This document shows, one piece after another, positions 36,584 to 45,738 of a stretch of DNA of 64,000 bases. Both the position numbers and the translations under genes were made by a program. The notes below the pieces were generated by a model. The model was given only the letters and a program-made list of their open reading frames with translations. It did no database searches and was not told the origin of the DNA. The stretch is from Gammaproteobacteria bacterium (lineage in GTDB: Bacteria; Pseudomonadota; Gammaproteobacteria; Acidiferrobacterales; Sulfurifustaceae): positions 53,064 through 117,063 of the forward strand of contig JACQFZ010000004.1 of assembly GCA_016199745.1 (NCBI GenBank). Direction: 5' to 3'. The number at the start of each line of letters is the position of its first letter. The first letter of the stretch is position 1.

Positions 36584-37534
36584 CTACAAGCGCTTTTTGG
36601 CTTTCGCCTTTACCGAAGGCGTAGATGTGTTTGCACCGCTCCAAAACGGCCGCGCAAATTTCTCCGCCAGAAAATCGACGAACGTCCGAACCTTCGCCGA
36701 CAGATGACGCCGGCTGGGATACACCGCGTAAATACCAAACTCCTGGCCTTTCAATTCCGGAAACAACGGCAGCAACCGCCCGGCCTCTAGATCGTCGCCA
36801 ATGATGTCGGTCGGTAAGTTGACAATGCCGCTCCCCGCCACCGCCGCCGTGCGCAGCGCGTCGCCGTTGTTGCTGACGAAATTTCCCGACACCGTTACCG
36901 CCTGGCGTTCGCCGCTGTCATTGACGACCCACTCTTCCCGGTCCGGCGAATAGGCGAAGATAAGACAGTTGTGGTTCTTGAGATCGGCCAGCGCCTTTGG
37001 GTGACCGTAGCGCTTGAGATAAATCGGTGCGGCGCAGATGACGAATTGCGCGAGGGCGATCTGGCGTGCGACCAAGGTTGACGATTTGAACTCGGCGGCG
37101 GCTCGGATCGCGAGGTCATAACCCTCCTCGACGATATCGACGATGCGATCGTTCAACTGAAGATCAACCGTCACCTGCGGGTGCTTGGCGGTGTATTCGG
37201 AAATCATCGGCGCTAAGCGCGCGGCACCGATCGATATCAGCGACGTCACACGTAACGCGCCGCGCGGGGTGACGCTCGCCGCGCCGATGGCCTGTTCGGC
37301 CTCTTCCAAATCGTTAAGCACACGCACGCACTGGTCGTAGTAGGCACGGCCGCTTTCGGTGAGGCTGAGCTTGCGGGTCGTGCGATTGAGCAGGCGCGCG
37401 TGCAGGTAATTTTCCAGATGCACGACGTGCTTGCTGACCATTGCCGGCGACAGCTGCAGGCGTGTGGCGGCGGTGACAAAGCTGCCGGCGTCAACGACCT
37501 GGCGGAAAACTTTCATGCTGAGCAGCGTATCCAT
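36584..37534 (-). CDS. LysR-type transcriptional regulator
   Basis: A 316-residue regulator. The N-terminal HTH reads VVDAGSFVTAATRLQLSPAMVSKHVVHLEN, close to the AaeR/DmlR-like LysR subgroup. The effector domain covers 90-290. It is divergent from a two-gene operon (NmrA-like reductase and DoxX protein), which it probably controls. The C-terminus is unusually basic (KAKAKKRL). Confidence 0.93.
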   Translation of the reverse strand: MDTLLSMKVFRQVVDAGSFVTAATRLQLSPAMVSKHVVHLENYLHARLLNRTTRKLSLTESGRAYYDQCVRVLNDLEEAEQAIGAASVTPRGALRVTSLISIGAARLAPMISEYTAKHPQVTVDLQLNDRIVDIVEEGYDLAIRAAAEFKSSTLVARQIALAQFVICAAPIYLKRYGHPKALADLKNHNCLIFAYSPDREEWVVNDSGERQAVTVSGNFVSNNGDALRTAAVAGSGIVNLPTDIIGDDLEAGRLLPLFPELKGQEFGIYAVYPSRRHLSAKVRTFVDFLAEKFARPFWSGANTSTPSVKAKAKKRL

Positions 37535-37541
37535 AAGGCAC

Positions 37542-37558
37542 CTATTATCAACTAATAG
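37542..37558. promoter_or_regulatory. Candidate LysR operator
   Basis: CTATTA TCAAC TAATAG is a perfect 6-5-6 inverted repeat placed seven bases upstream of the lysR start, in the divergent region. It fits the T-N11-A pattern and symmetry of LysR-type binding sites. The assignment is by position and symmetry only. Confidence 0.55.
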
Positions 37559-37648
37559 TAAATAATGTATTTCATATAGGCATGTTTATCAAACACTGGT
37601 GTTGTATCAAGCTTTGCTCCAGTCATTCATTAACTGGAGGGTAAGAAC

Positions 37649-38527
37649 ATGATCGTAATCACCGGCGGTAACGGCAGTCTGGGTAAAGCAGTGGTCGCAG
37701 AGCTGAAAAAAACTCTGCCAGCGAAGTCGTTCGCCGTCAGCGTGCGCGACCGCAGCAAAGCGGCGGCGTATGTGGGCGATGGTATCGACGTGCGGCAAGC
37801 GGACTTCAGCGACAAGGGCTCGATGGTGCGCGCGTTCAGCGACGCCGAGCGCGTGCTCATCATCTCTGGCGAGGCGCCGAACGAGATTCGGATTCCGCAA
37901 CAGCGCAATGCGATCGACGCCGCGAAAGAAGCCGGTGTCGGCCATATCGTCTACACCAGCTTCGTCGATCACGATCCAACGTCGCCGTTTACCTTCGCGG
38001 CGATCCATCACGACACCGAGGCGTACCTCGCGCGCGCCGGCGTCGGCTATACGATCCTGCGTAACGGCAGTTACGCCGATCTCTTGCCGATGTTTATCGG
38101 CAACGCCGCCGACAGCGGCCGCTTCGAAGTACCGGCGGGCGATGGCAAGGCGTCGTTCATTACCCGCGCCGATCTCGCTCGCGCGACGGCGGTGGTGTTG
38201 TCGTCGGATAAATACGTCGGCAAGACGCTCGAGCTTGACGGTGAGACCGCGGTGTCGTTTCACGAAATCGCGGCGACGCTGTCGCGCCAGCTCGGTAAGA
38301 AAATTACTTACGTCTCGTCCGACCGAGCGGCCTATCTCGCCGGTCTCAAGGGCGCCGGGCTGCCGGAGTTCCTCGCGGTCGCGATCACCGGCATTCATCT
38401 GGCGATCGCCGAAGGCCGATTCGCACCGACGTCGACGACCGTACGCGAGATCACCGGCAAGTCGCCGGAAGACGTGACGAGCTTTCTCAAGCGGACGTTC
38501 GCTGCGGAAGCGGTGACGGCGGCCTAA
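37649..38527 (+). CDS. NmrA/YtfG-like NAD(P)-binding reductase
   Basis: A 292-residue atypical short-chain dehydrogenase. It starts MIVITGGNGSLGKAVV, with the Rossmann glycine motif GGNGSLG, and continues ADFSDKGSMVRAFSDAERVLIIS as NmrA-like and quinone oxidoreductase 2 (YtfG) proteins do. Members sense NADP(H) or reduce quinones. It is followed by a DoxX-family membrane protein 45 bases on, and is divergent from a LysR regulator; such trios are common in quinone or electrophile stress. Confidence 0.88.
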   Translation: MIVITGGNGSLGKAVVAELKKTLPAKSFAVSVRDRSKAAAYVGDGIDVRQADFSDKGSMVRAFSDAERVLIISGEAPNEIRIPQQRNAIDAAKEAGVGHIVYTSFVDHDPTSPFTFAAIHHDTEAYLARAGVGYTILRNGSYADLLPMFIGNAADSGRFEVPAGDGKASFITRADLARATAVVLSSDKYVGKTLELDGETAVSFHEIAATLSRQLGKKITYVSSDRAAYLAGLKGAGLPEFLAVAITGIHLAIAEGRFAPTSTTVREITGKSPEDVTSFLKRTFAAEAVTAA

Positions 38528-38572
38528 CAACCCTTATCGACAACAACACTAATGCAATCACAGGAGATTCCC

Positions 38573-38974
38573 ATGATCGATTCACGCACCGCCAACTATG
38601 GCACCTTAGTCCTGCGCGTCAGCCTCGGCGTCATGTTCATCGCTCACGCGTTGCTCAAGTATCTGGTGTTCACGCTGCCAGGGACCGCGCAGTTCTTCGC
38701 CTCGGTCGGCCTACCGGGTGCGCTCGCGTATATCGTGTTCCCGGCCGAGTTGATCGGCGGCGCGCTGTTGATTCTCGGCGTTTACAGTCGCTGGGTGGCG
38801 CTGGCACTGTTGCCGGTATTGATCGGCGCGGTGACGGTGCATTGGGGCAATGGCTGGTTGTTCACCAACGCCAACGGCGGCTGGGAGTATCCGGTGTTCT
38901 TGGCGATTGCCGCGGCTACGCTGGCGTTGCTAGGCGATGGCAAGTGGTCGTTGGTGCCGAGCGCTGCCAAGTAG
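38573..38974 (+). CDS. DoxX family membrane protein
   Basis: A 133-residue four-helix membrane protein with LRVSLGVMFIAHALLKYLVF and FPAELIGGALLILGVYSRW, typical of DoxX. ATG 38573 is chosen over 38552 because AGGAG lies seven bases before it. DoxX proteins are linked with quinone or thiol redox at the membrane, without firmly known chemistry. It is cotranscribed with the NmrA-like gene. Confidence 0.9.
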   Translation: MIDSRTANYGTLVLRVSLGVMFIAHALLKYLVFTLPGTAQFFASVGLPGALAYIVFPAELIGGALLILGVYSRWVALALLPVLIGAVTVHWGNGWLFTNANGGWEYPVFLAIAAATLALLGDGKWSLVPSAAK

Positions 38975-39008
38975 AGCGAGGAATGAAGATACAATCTTAT
39001 CGAAGGGT

Positions 39009-39102
39009 TCCTCTCTCCCCTTGCGGGAGAGAGGACAGGAGAGAGGGGGCTATAATTTCCCCTCTCCCTTGTTCCCTCTCCCGCAAGGGGAGAGGGAGAC
39101 GC
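39009..39102. repeat. Palindromic intergenic element, family B, without insert
   Basis: Hairpins CTCTCTCCCCTTGCGGGAGA and CCTCTCCCGCAAGGGGAGAG face each other across GCTATAATTTCCCC. Its right arm reads CCCTCTCCCTTGTTCCCTCT without interruption, and is the empty-site counterpart of the element at 23267-23466. Confidence 0.75.
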
Positions 39103-39171
39103 CGGAATAGGCGGCTGATGAATCTTTCAGTAAGTTAACCACTCAGAATACCAGCGGAACGAGCGGCGACG

Positions 39172-39960
39172 ATGATACAAGCCCAACGAATGCCGGCGGT
39201 GTTTTTCGGTCATGGTAGCCCGATGAATACGCTCGACGACAATCGCTACACGCAAGCGTGGCGTCGCCTCGGTCAGTCGTTGCCACGGCCGCAGGCGGTT
39301 GTCGTCGTCTCCGCGCATTGGTACACGCGCAGTACCGCTGTCACGGCGATGCAGACGCCGCGTACGATTCACGACTTTTACGGATTCCCCCAAGCGTTAT
39401 TTGACTTTCAGTACCCCGCACCCGGTAGTCCAGCGATAGCGACGCGCATGCGCGAGCTGCTGCAACCGTTAAACGTGCCGGCAGATCAATCGTGGGGGCT
39501 GGATCACGGAAGCTGGAGCGTGCTGACGCACCTCTTTCCCGCGGCCGACGTGCCGATCGTGCAGCTCAGTATCGTCCGCACGCAACCGCCGGCATTTCAC
39601 TACGAGCTCGGCCAACGATTAGCGCCGTTACGCGACGAAGGTATCTTGATCGTCGGCAGCGGTGACGTCGTGCATAACTTGTCGATGATGCAGTTCGACG
39701 GCGGCGTGGACTACGACTGGGCAATTCGCTTCAACGATGCCGTCAAAGACCGGCTTTTACAGCGCGACCATGCGCCACTGGTGGACTACACACAACTGGA
39801 TCGCGAGGCGCTATTGGCCGTGCCGACGCCGGAGCATTACCTGCCCCTGCTCTACGTGATCGGTACGCAACAGCCGGACGACGCGGTATCGTTTCCGGTC
39901 GACGGTATCGATTTGGCCTCGATCAGTATGTTGACCGTGGCCGTTGGCGACCTTAGTTAA
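39172..39960 (+). CDS. ygiD: Extradiol ring-cleavage dioxygenase, DODA/YgiD family
   Basis: A 262-residue class III extradiol dioxygenase. Metal ligands and active-site histidines are visible: FFGHGSPMN (His14), VVSAHWY (His49), GLDHGSW (His111) and VVHNLS (His167). These match the YgiD/4,5-DOPA dioxygenase pattern, and the length is normal. YgiD of E. coli cleaves DOPA in vitro; the natural substrate is uncertain. Its stop overlaps a convergent small membrane protein by four bases. Confidence 0.9.
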   Translation: MIQAQRMPAVFFGHGSPMNTLDDNRYTQAWRRLGQSLPRPQAVVVVSAHWYTRSTAVTAMQTPRTIHDFYGFPQALFDFQYPAPGSPAIATRMRELLQPLNVPADQSWGLDHGSWSVLTHLFPAADVPIVQLSIVRTQPPAFHYELGQRLAPLRDEGILIVGSGDVVHNLSMMQFDGGVDYDWAIRFNDAVKDRLLQRDHAPLVDYTQLDREALLAVPTPEHYLPLLYVIGTQQPDDAVSFPVDGIDLASISMLTVAVGDLS

Positions 39961-40271
39961 GTAAACCGGCGTTTGTGTATCCGTAACACGTACCAAACCG
40001 GCCACATCATGCCAATGCCGAATACAAACAGCCCCTTGGCAAACGGCCGGTACCGCAGCAGCGGGTAGACGTCGTAGAAATACAGCAGATAGTGACCGCA
40101 CGACAGCCACAGGAAAAACAACCAGGCCCAGCGCAACAACCCCAGATTATCGAGCACCGACAGCGCCCCGAGCAGCGGGCAAATCACACCGAAGGCGTAT
40201 TCAACCGATTCGTATTGCTGGCGCAAATCGCGCGGCTTTCTGTACATTTTCACGTTGCACTCACAAGTCAT
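39957..40271 (-). CDS. Small integral membrane protein
   Basis: A 104-residue product (or about 96 from the Met at MYRKPRDLRQ) with two or three hydrophobic segments: YAFGVICPLLGALSVL, WAWLFFLWLSCGHYLLYF and GLFVFGIGMMWPVWYVL. The C-terminus is basic (RIHKRRFT). It is convergent with ygiD and divergent from the flavoprotein gene. I do not recognise a family. Confidence 0.65.
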   Translation of the reverse strand: MTCECNVKMYRKPRDLRQQYESVEYAFGVICPLLGALSVLDNLGLLRWAWLFFLWLSCGHYLLYFYDVYPLLRYRPFAKGLFVFGIGMMWPVWYVLRIHKRRFT

Positions 40272-40505
40272 TATTCGGAGGGTCGGTGTCTAGTCCTTCA
40301 GGAACGACTAAACGCCTCTAAGCATAGTCACGCGGGTGCGTGTTTCCATGGCGGCGGTCGTGGCGCCGACCGCGGTCGTCTACTGCCCTGCCATAAAATA
40401 CCGAGTGGGCAACGGGTTGCCGAGGCATTTAGAATAGCGAGCTCTCGCCACCGGCCACTCCTGGAGCGGCGAGTCGACAACGACAAGCCTTCTTATGACG
40501 AGCGC

Positions 40506-42110
40506 ATGCTGCGATTAACCGAAGTCAAACTCCCGCTCGACCACTCCGATAGCGCGCTGAAAGCGGCGATCGTGAACCGCTTGGGGATCGATGCTGACGA
40601 TCTGCTCGGCTATTCGATATTCCGCCGCGGCGTCGATGCGCGTAAGCCATCGGCCATTCTTTTTATTTATACGCTCGACGTCGACGTTAAAAATGAAGCG
40701 GTGCTGCGCCAGCGTTTACAAGGCGACCGGCATGTCGTGCCGGCACCAGATGTCAGCTACAAGTTCGTCACCCACGCACCGACCGCGCTACGTACCCGGC
40801 CGGTCGTCATTGGCCTTGGCCCGTGCGGATTGTTTGCCGGACTGCTGTTAGCGCAGATGGGGTTCCGGCCGATCATCCTCGAGCGCGGCAAGGCGGTACG
40901 CGAGCGCACCCAGGACACCTGGGGACTGTGGCGCAAGTCGGTGCTCGATCCTGAATCGAATGTGCAGTTCGGCGAAGGCGGTGCCGGCACGTTTTCCGAC
41001 GGCAAGCTGCACAGCCAGATCAAAGATCCGCGGCACTACGGTCGCAAAGTCATCACCGAGTTCGTCAAAGCCGGTGCACCTCCGGAAATTCTCTACGTCA
41101 GCAAACCGCACATCGGCACCTTCCGGTTGGTATCGATGGTGGAGAACATGCGGGCGACGATCGAAGCGCTCGGCGGAGAAATCCGCTTTCAAAGCCGTGT
41201 GACCGACATCGAGGTCGAAAACCAGCAAGTGCGCGGTGTGGTGCTCGCGAGCGGCGAGCGCATTGTCACCGACCACGTGGTGCTCGCCGTCGGTCATAGC
41301 GCGCGCGACACTTTTCAAATGTTGTACGATCGCGGCATCTATGTCGAAGCCAAACCGTTCTCCATCGGCTTTCGCATCGAGCATCCGCAGTCGCTGATCG
41401 ATCGCGCGCGACTCGGCAAGAACGTCGGTCACCCGCTGCTCGGCGCCGCCGATTACAAGCTGGTACATCACTGCCGTAACGACCGCTCGGTCTACAGCTT
41501 CTGTATGTGTCCGGGTGGCACCGTGGTCGCCGCGACCTCGGAACCGGGGCGCGTCGTCACCAACGGCATGAGCCAATATTCGCGCAACGAGCGCAATGCC
41601 AACGCCGGTATCGTCGTTGGTATCACCCCGGCGGATTACCCGGGCCATCCATTGGCCGGCATTCCGTTTCAACGACACTGGGAAGCGCGCGCGTTCGTTG
41701 CCGGCGGCGAAACTTATGCCGCACCGGCCCAGCTCGTCGGTGATTTCCTTAGCGGCAAGCCATCGACCGCGCTCGGCTCGGTGTCGCCGTCCTACAAACC
41801 CGGCGTACACATGACCGACCTCAGCACGTGCATCCCCGACTATGCGGTGGCGGCGATCCGCGAGGCGCTGCCGGCATTCGACAAGCAGATCAAAGGATTC
41901 GCCATGCACGACGCCGTTCTGACCGGCGTCGAGACGCGCACGTCATCGCCGATTCGCATCAAACGCAATGAAACTTATCAGAGCTTGAACACGCGCGGAC
42001 TTTATCCGGCCGGCGAAGGCGCCGGTTATGCCGGCGGAATTTTGTCGGCGGCGGTGGATGGCATTGAAGTGGCGGAAGCCGTGGCGTTGAGCATTACCGC
42101 CGGCGATTAA
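40506..42110 (+). CDS. FAD-dependent oxidoreductase (COG2509 type)
   Basis: A 534-residue flavoprotein. An N-terminal domain of about 95 residues (MLRLTEVKLPLDHSDSALKAA) precedes the FAD-binding Rossmann segment VVIGLGPCGLFAGLLLAQMG, then FGEGGAGTFSDGKL and the C-terminal GLYPAGEGAGYAGGILSAAVDG. This architecture is the uncharacterised NAD(P)/FAD-dependent dehydrogenase group. An open frame extends upstream to 40092, but residues there look non-coding, and ATG 40506 begins the conserved sequence. The substrate is unknown. Confidence 0.87.
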   Translation: MLRLTEVKLPLDHSDSALKAAIVNRLGIDADDLLGYSIFRRGVDARKPSAILFIYTLDVDVKNEAVLRQRLQGDRHVVPAPDVSYKFVTHAPTALRTRPVVIGLGPCGLFAGLLLAQMGFRPIILERGKAVRERTQDTWGLWRKSVLDPESNVQFGEGGAGTFSDGKLHSQIKDPRHYGRKVITEFVKAGAPPEILYVSKPHIGTFRLVSMVENMRATIEALGGEIRFQSRVTDIEVENQQVRGVVLASGERIVTDHVVLAVGHSARDTFQMLYDRGIYVEAKPFSIGFRIEHPQSLIDRARLGKNVGHPLLGAADYKLVHHCRNDRSVYSFCMCPGGTVVAATSEPGRVVTNGMSQYSRNERNANAGIVVGITPADYPGHPLAGIPFQRHWEARAFVAGGETYAAPAQLVGDFLSGKPSTALGSVSPSYKPGVHMTDLSTCIPDYAVAAIREALPAFDKQIKGFAMHDAVLTGVETRTSSPIRIKRNETYQSLNTRGLYPAGEGAGYAGGILSAAVDGIEVAEAVALSITAGD

Positions 42111-42136
42111 CGATAGGAACGTTCTGAATAATAAAT

Positions 42137-42216
42137 GTAAGGTGGGCAGCGTTTTTCTGCCCACGCGGAATCAGAAAGATTAAGAAACACGCGGGCGGAA
42201 AAACACTGCCCACCCT
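42137..42216. repeat. REP-like paired palindrome, copy 2
   Basis: GTAAGGTGGGCAG and CTGCCCACCCTATT form the outer arms, around CTGCCCACGCG and CGCGGGCGG half-hairpins. It lies between convergent genes. It is the same family as 8714-8785 and 52135-52210. Confidence 0.7.
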
Positions 42217-42228
42217 ATTGAATTCTTC

Positions 42229-42711
42229 TTAGACGAAGCGAACGATCAGGAAAACGCCGATCATGGCAAAGCCGAGCGCCAACTTGGTCGCCGCCGCCAA
42301 AGCCAGACCGATCGTGGCGCCCCAACCGGCGCGGGTCGCGGTGTGAAGATCGCGCCCGCCCGAAAGCTCGCCGACGACGGCGCCGATGAAGGGCCCGAGT
42401 AAAATTCCGAACAGGCCGAAGAAGATACCGATGAAGGCACCGATAGAGGCGCCGAGGATGGCGCGGCGCGAGGCGCCGTAGCGTTGAGCGCCGAGCGCCG
42501 TACCGGCGATATCGCACACGAACGTTAATACCGCCATGATGCCGAGCACGACCAAGGTGCCGACATCGACGTACACGAAGTCTTCGATCCAGGCACCGAG
42601 GAGCAAGCCGCCGAACAGCAACGGCGCGCCGGGAATTCCGGGCAATACCAATCCGACCAAGCCGGCGCCGACCAGAACGACTACGAGTATCCAAAGCAGA
42701 ATCGGTTCCAT
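42229..42711 (-). CDS. DUF456 family membrane protein
   Basis: A 160-residue protein, almost wholly membrane-embedded. LVGLVLPGIPGAPLLFGGLL and the glycine-rich AILGASIGAFIGIFFGLFGI and GPFIGAVVGEL segments match DUF456. The glycine zippers suggest tightly packed helices. The function is unknown. The stop lies just beyond the REP copy 2. Confidence 0.88.
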   Translation of the reverse strand: MEPILLWILVVVLVGAGLVGLVLPGIPGAPLLFGGLLLGAWIEDFVYVDVGTLVVLGIMAVLTFVCDIAGTALGAQRYGASRRAILGASIGAFIGIFFGLFGILLGPFIGAVVGELSGGRDLHTATRAGWGATIGLALAAATKLALGFAMIGVFLIVRFV

Positions 42712-42772
42712 CGCCGTAGGCTACCGCAAATTCGATAACGAACGAAATGCAGGTCCGGCCGACGCCAACAAG

Positions 42773-43159
42773 TTAAGCGCTTTTGCGTTTGGCCTGATTA
42801 CCGAACATAAAATTTTTGCCGAGAATTGCCGCCAAACCGACCAAGCCGAGCACCGTCAATGCGATCAGCGTACCGCCTGATAAGGCATCGCCCGGTGAAT
42901 CGATGTGCGCCAACGATTCTCCCAAGTGCGCCCACACGAAACTGATCGGCACCATGCCGACCACCGTCGCCGTTACATAAGTGCCGGTCGATATACTGGT
43001 AAAGGCGGATACCAAATTGATTAGCCAAAACGGAAACACCGGCACAACGCGCAGGAAGACGACATAGAGAAAAGCGTTACGGCGGAAGCCTTCGTCGAAT
43101 TTTTTGAGATGCTTGCCAACACGTTGCTTCAGAAAATCGGTGAAAACATAGCGCGCCGC
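42773..43159 (-). pseudogene. TVP38/TMEM64 (DedA-like) protein, 5'-truncated remnant
   Basis: The frame encodes ARYVFTDFLKQRVGKHLKKF, then FLRVVPVFPFWLINLVSAF and further helices to the stop at 42773. This is the C-terminal half of a TVP38/TMEM64 membrane protein. The conserved N-terminal half is missing, and an in-frame TAG stands at 43160-43162, three codons before the first recognisable residue. A GTG at 43045 could start a short product, but it would lack the core. I read it as a decaying fragment. Confidence 0.7.
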
Positions 43160-43230
43160 CTACCGCGGCAAATAGCCCATAACTGCTGTGCCAAGTAGTA
43201 ACCCTTGTTCTACGATGAGGGACCCTTCTC

Positions 43231-43253
43231 GCGGCGTAGAGGCTTAACGCCGC
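43231..43253 (-). terminator. Hairpin after the PhyH-family gene
   Basis: GCGGCGT (43231-43237) pairs with ACGCCGC (43247-43253) a few bases beyond the minus-strand gene stop. There is no U-tract, so an intrinsic terminator role is only tentative. Confidence 0.35.
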
Positions 43254-43260
43254 AACCGGA

Positions 43261-44025
43261 TTAACGTCCGAGTAAAATATCGTCGGACGCCGCCGACTTT
43301 GTCCCGGCGACCGGTTTATTACCGACGCCGTGGTAAACGAACACGACCGATGTCTTGATCGCGTTCGTTGAGTTTCTGCCGGCTGCATGAAACAGCCCGC
43401 TGTGGAAAAAAATCACATCGCCTTTTTGCAGCTCTAGTGCCCTACCCTGAGCGAATAACGATTGATTGCTCGGCACGTCCGGCCGCAAAAAATCCAGCTC
43501 ATCGAGTTGCTCGCGCTGAATCGCCATGCGATGCGAGCCGGGAATGAACTGCAATCCGCCGTTCGTGACCGTCTCGGCACCTAATGCTAACCACACCGAA
43601 ATAAGATCGGGTCGAGTAAACGACCAGTAGCGGATATCACGGTGCCAACCGGTAGCAGTGCCGTAATCGGGATGTTTGGTCATGATGCAGTTGTGATGCG
43701 CCAACGACAGGCAAACATCTTCATTAAACAACTGCGCCAGCTGACTAACCAATGTCTGTTCGCGCGCCCACGCGCGGAAGCAAGTATGCCGATAATAAGC
43801 ATCGCGCAAGCGCCGCACGGTTTTGCCGCCCAGAGCATCGAGCGACGCCGGCGCACCGGCATAGCCGACGTCGGCTTCGTATTCCAGCGGTGCAACGCCG
43901 GCCCGCAACTGCTCGTACGTAACGGCCAGCATCTCAGCGCACGCCGCCGGCGCCACCCGCCCGCGGAACACCAAATAACCGTCGGAATTAAACTTTTCGA
44001 GTTGTAATGGGGAAAGCATCGTCAT
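43261..44025 (-). CDS. Phytanoyl-CoA dioxygenase (PhyH) family protein
   Basis: A 254-residue Fe(II)/2-oxoglutarate oxygenase of the PhyH group. The iron ligands appear as GWHRDIRYWS (HxD) and FHSGLFHAAGRNS (distal His), followed by the 2-oxoglutarate arginine region. GGLQFIPGSHRM is the family strand. I prefer ATG 44025; a GTG at 44040 would add five residues. PhyH proteins hydroxylate lipids, amino acids or peptide natural products. It is divergent from a cyclic-peptide-type exporter (about 90 bases), which hints at a natural-product link, but no synthetase is present. Confidence 0.88.
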   Translation of the reverse strand: MTMLSPLQLEKFNSDGYLVFRGRVAPAACAEMLAVTYEQLRAGVAPLEYEADVGYAGAPASLDALGGKTVRRLRDAYYRHTCFRAWAREQTLVSQLAQLFNEDVCLSLAHHNCIMTKHPDYGTATGWHRDIRYWSFTRPDLISVWLALGAETVTNGGLQFIPGSHRMAIQREQLDELDFLRPDVPSNQSLFAQGRALELQKGDVIFFHSGLFHAAGRNSTNAIKTSVVFVYHGVGNKPVAGTKSAASDDILLGR

Positions 44026-44115
44026 TGCCAACAGATCCACGCCTCATGCACAGTAGCGTCATTATTCATGTTTTTGCCCAGTAACTGTAGGGCATAAATA
44101 CAAAAGGACAACCGT

Positions 44116-45738
44116 GTGTCGCTGGTAAGAGAGATTTATCGCAATAACCGCTGGATCGTGCTGCCGGGTACTGCCCTGGTCATGGGCAGCGCCCTGGCGA
44201 ATATCGCCACTATCAACTTCATCAACGAAAGCATTGCCAGCCACGGGCAATATTTCATGGATTATGGCCCGTGGTTAATACTGCTGTTGTGCACGTCGTT
44301 CGGTTTCGGCGTCGCTTCGCAGTGGATGATGACGGGATTGAGCTACCGCATTATTTACCAGCTGCGCGGCCGCCTGCTGACGCAGGTATTGCAGACCGAG
44401 CTGGAACACATCAACCAACTCGGCAAGGGCAAGATTTACGCGGCACTGACGAAAGACGTCTTGAGCCTGCAAGAAGGGTTCGTACTACTGCCGTTCTTTA
44501 TGTACAGCATGACGCTGGTGCTTGGCGGCTTCGGCTACATGCTGTGGTTATCTTGGCACTTGGCATTGCTGTGCTTCCTCGCGTTGGCGCTGACGATCGC
44601 CGTCGGACGTGTGCTGACATTCCGTTTCCAACACCTGCTGCGCCAAGACCGGGAGCTCGAAGACAACCTGCTGCAACAATACGGACAGATACTCGACGGC
44701 CACAAAGAGTTGCTGTTGAACGAGCGCCGCGGCGATTGGGTGCGACGCTCGGTCATGGACGGCCCGGCGCAACGCTCGCGGGTGCTACGAACGCTGGCCG
44801 ACCGTTATATGGTCGTGCATCTGCACATGATGACGGTGATCACGCTCGGTTTGATCGGCCTGGTATTTTGGGCGATTTATCACTGGCACTGGGGCGACGC
44901 CGCCCTCGGCGCCGCGTTTGCGTTGGTTTTATTGTTTATCCGTCAGCCGATCAATATGGCGATGAACCACCTACCGCATATCATCAGCGCCCGTATCTCC
45001 TTGCAAAAACTCGCGTCGCTCGGCTTGCCGGAACCGAATCAACAAGATTTTGCCGAGCCGCTTAGCACCCACTGGCAAGCGCTGACACTGCGCGGTGCGA
45101 GCTATCGATATCCCGGCAACGACGATTTCGCGCTCGGCCCGCTGGATCTGACGATACGACGCGGCGAGCTTATCTTTCTAGTCGGTCATAACGGCGCCGG
45201 TAAATCGACGCTAACGCGTCTGTTGATTGGGCTACTGGCACCCACTTCCGGCCGCGTCAACGTCGACGGTATCACGATCGACGACACTAGCCGCCGACAA
45301 TACCGAGCGATGTTCTCAGCGGTGCTGACCGATTTCTTTTTGTTCGATCAAGTCATGGCGCAGGAAAGTGGGCCCGATAGCGATGCGCAAGCTCGGCGAC
45401 TACTGGGTCGATTGCAGCTCGACGACACCGTATCGGTACAAAACGGAAAATTCAGCCAGACAGCGTTGTCCACCGGCCAACGCAAACGATTGGCGATGGT
45501 CGTTGCTTGTATGGAACAGCGTTCGGTCATGGTACTCGACGAGTGGGCCGCCGATCAGGATCCCTACTTCCGAAAAATTTTTTACGAGGCGATTTTGCCG
45601 GAGCTTAAAACGCAAGGCATGACAACCATCGTCGTTAGCCATGACGATCGTTATTTTCACGTGGCCGACCGAGTGCTGAAGTTGGAGCACGGTATATTGG
45701 TGGAATTGCCGCGGCTTGCGGTTGGAGCGGTGTCGTGA
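44116..45738 (+). CDS. ABC exporter of the PvdE/SyrD/YojI cyclic-peptide type
   Basis: A 540-residue half-transporter starting at GTG 44116. Six membrane helices occupy about 10-300, then an ATPase with Walker A GHNGAGKST, a degenerate signature LSTGQRKRLAM, Walker B MVLDEWAADQDP and switch His in VVSHDDRYF. The LSTGQ and DEWAADQDP forms are typical of the PvdE/SyrD/YojI branch that exports siderophore precursors, lipopeptides or microcins. The first six codons overlap no neighbour, and ygfA overlaps its stop as TGATG. The cargo is unknown. Confidence 0.9.
   Translation: MSLVREIYRNNRWIVLPGTALVMGSALANIATINFINESIASHGQYFMDYGPWLILLLCTSFGFGVASQWMMTGLSYRIIYQLRGRLLTQVLQTELEHINQLGKGKIYAALTKDVLSLQEGFVLLPFFMYSMTLVLGGFGYMLWLSWHLALLCFLALALTIAVGRVLTFRFQHLLRQDRELEDNLLQQYGQILDGHKELLLNERRGDWVRRSVMDGPAQRSRVLRTLADRYMVVHLHMMTVITLGLIGLVFWAIYHWHWGDAALGAAFALVLLFIRQPINMAMNHLPHIISARISLQKLASLGLPEPNQQDFAEPLSTHWQALTLRGASYRYPGNDDFALGPLDLTIRRGELIFLVGHNGAGKSTLTRLLIGLLAPTSGRVNVDGITIDDTSRRQYRAMFSAVLTDFFLFDQVMAQESGPDSDAQARRLLGRLQLDDTVSVQNGKFSQTALSTGQRKRLAMVVACMEQRSVMVLDEWAADQDPYFRKIFYEAILPELKTQGMTTIVVSHDDRYFHVADRVLKLEHGILVELPRLAVGAVS

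Noticed and set aside
40092..40505. 138-codon N-terminal extension of the flavoprotein
   Set aside because: The extension covers the divergent promoter region, lacks recognisable sequence, and conserved family sequence begins at ATG 40506.
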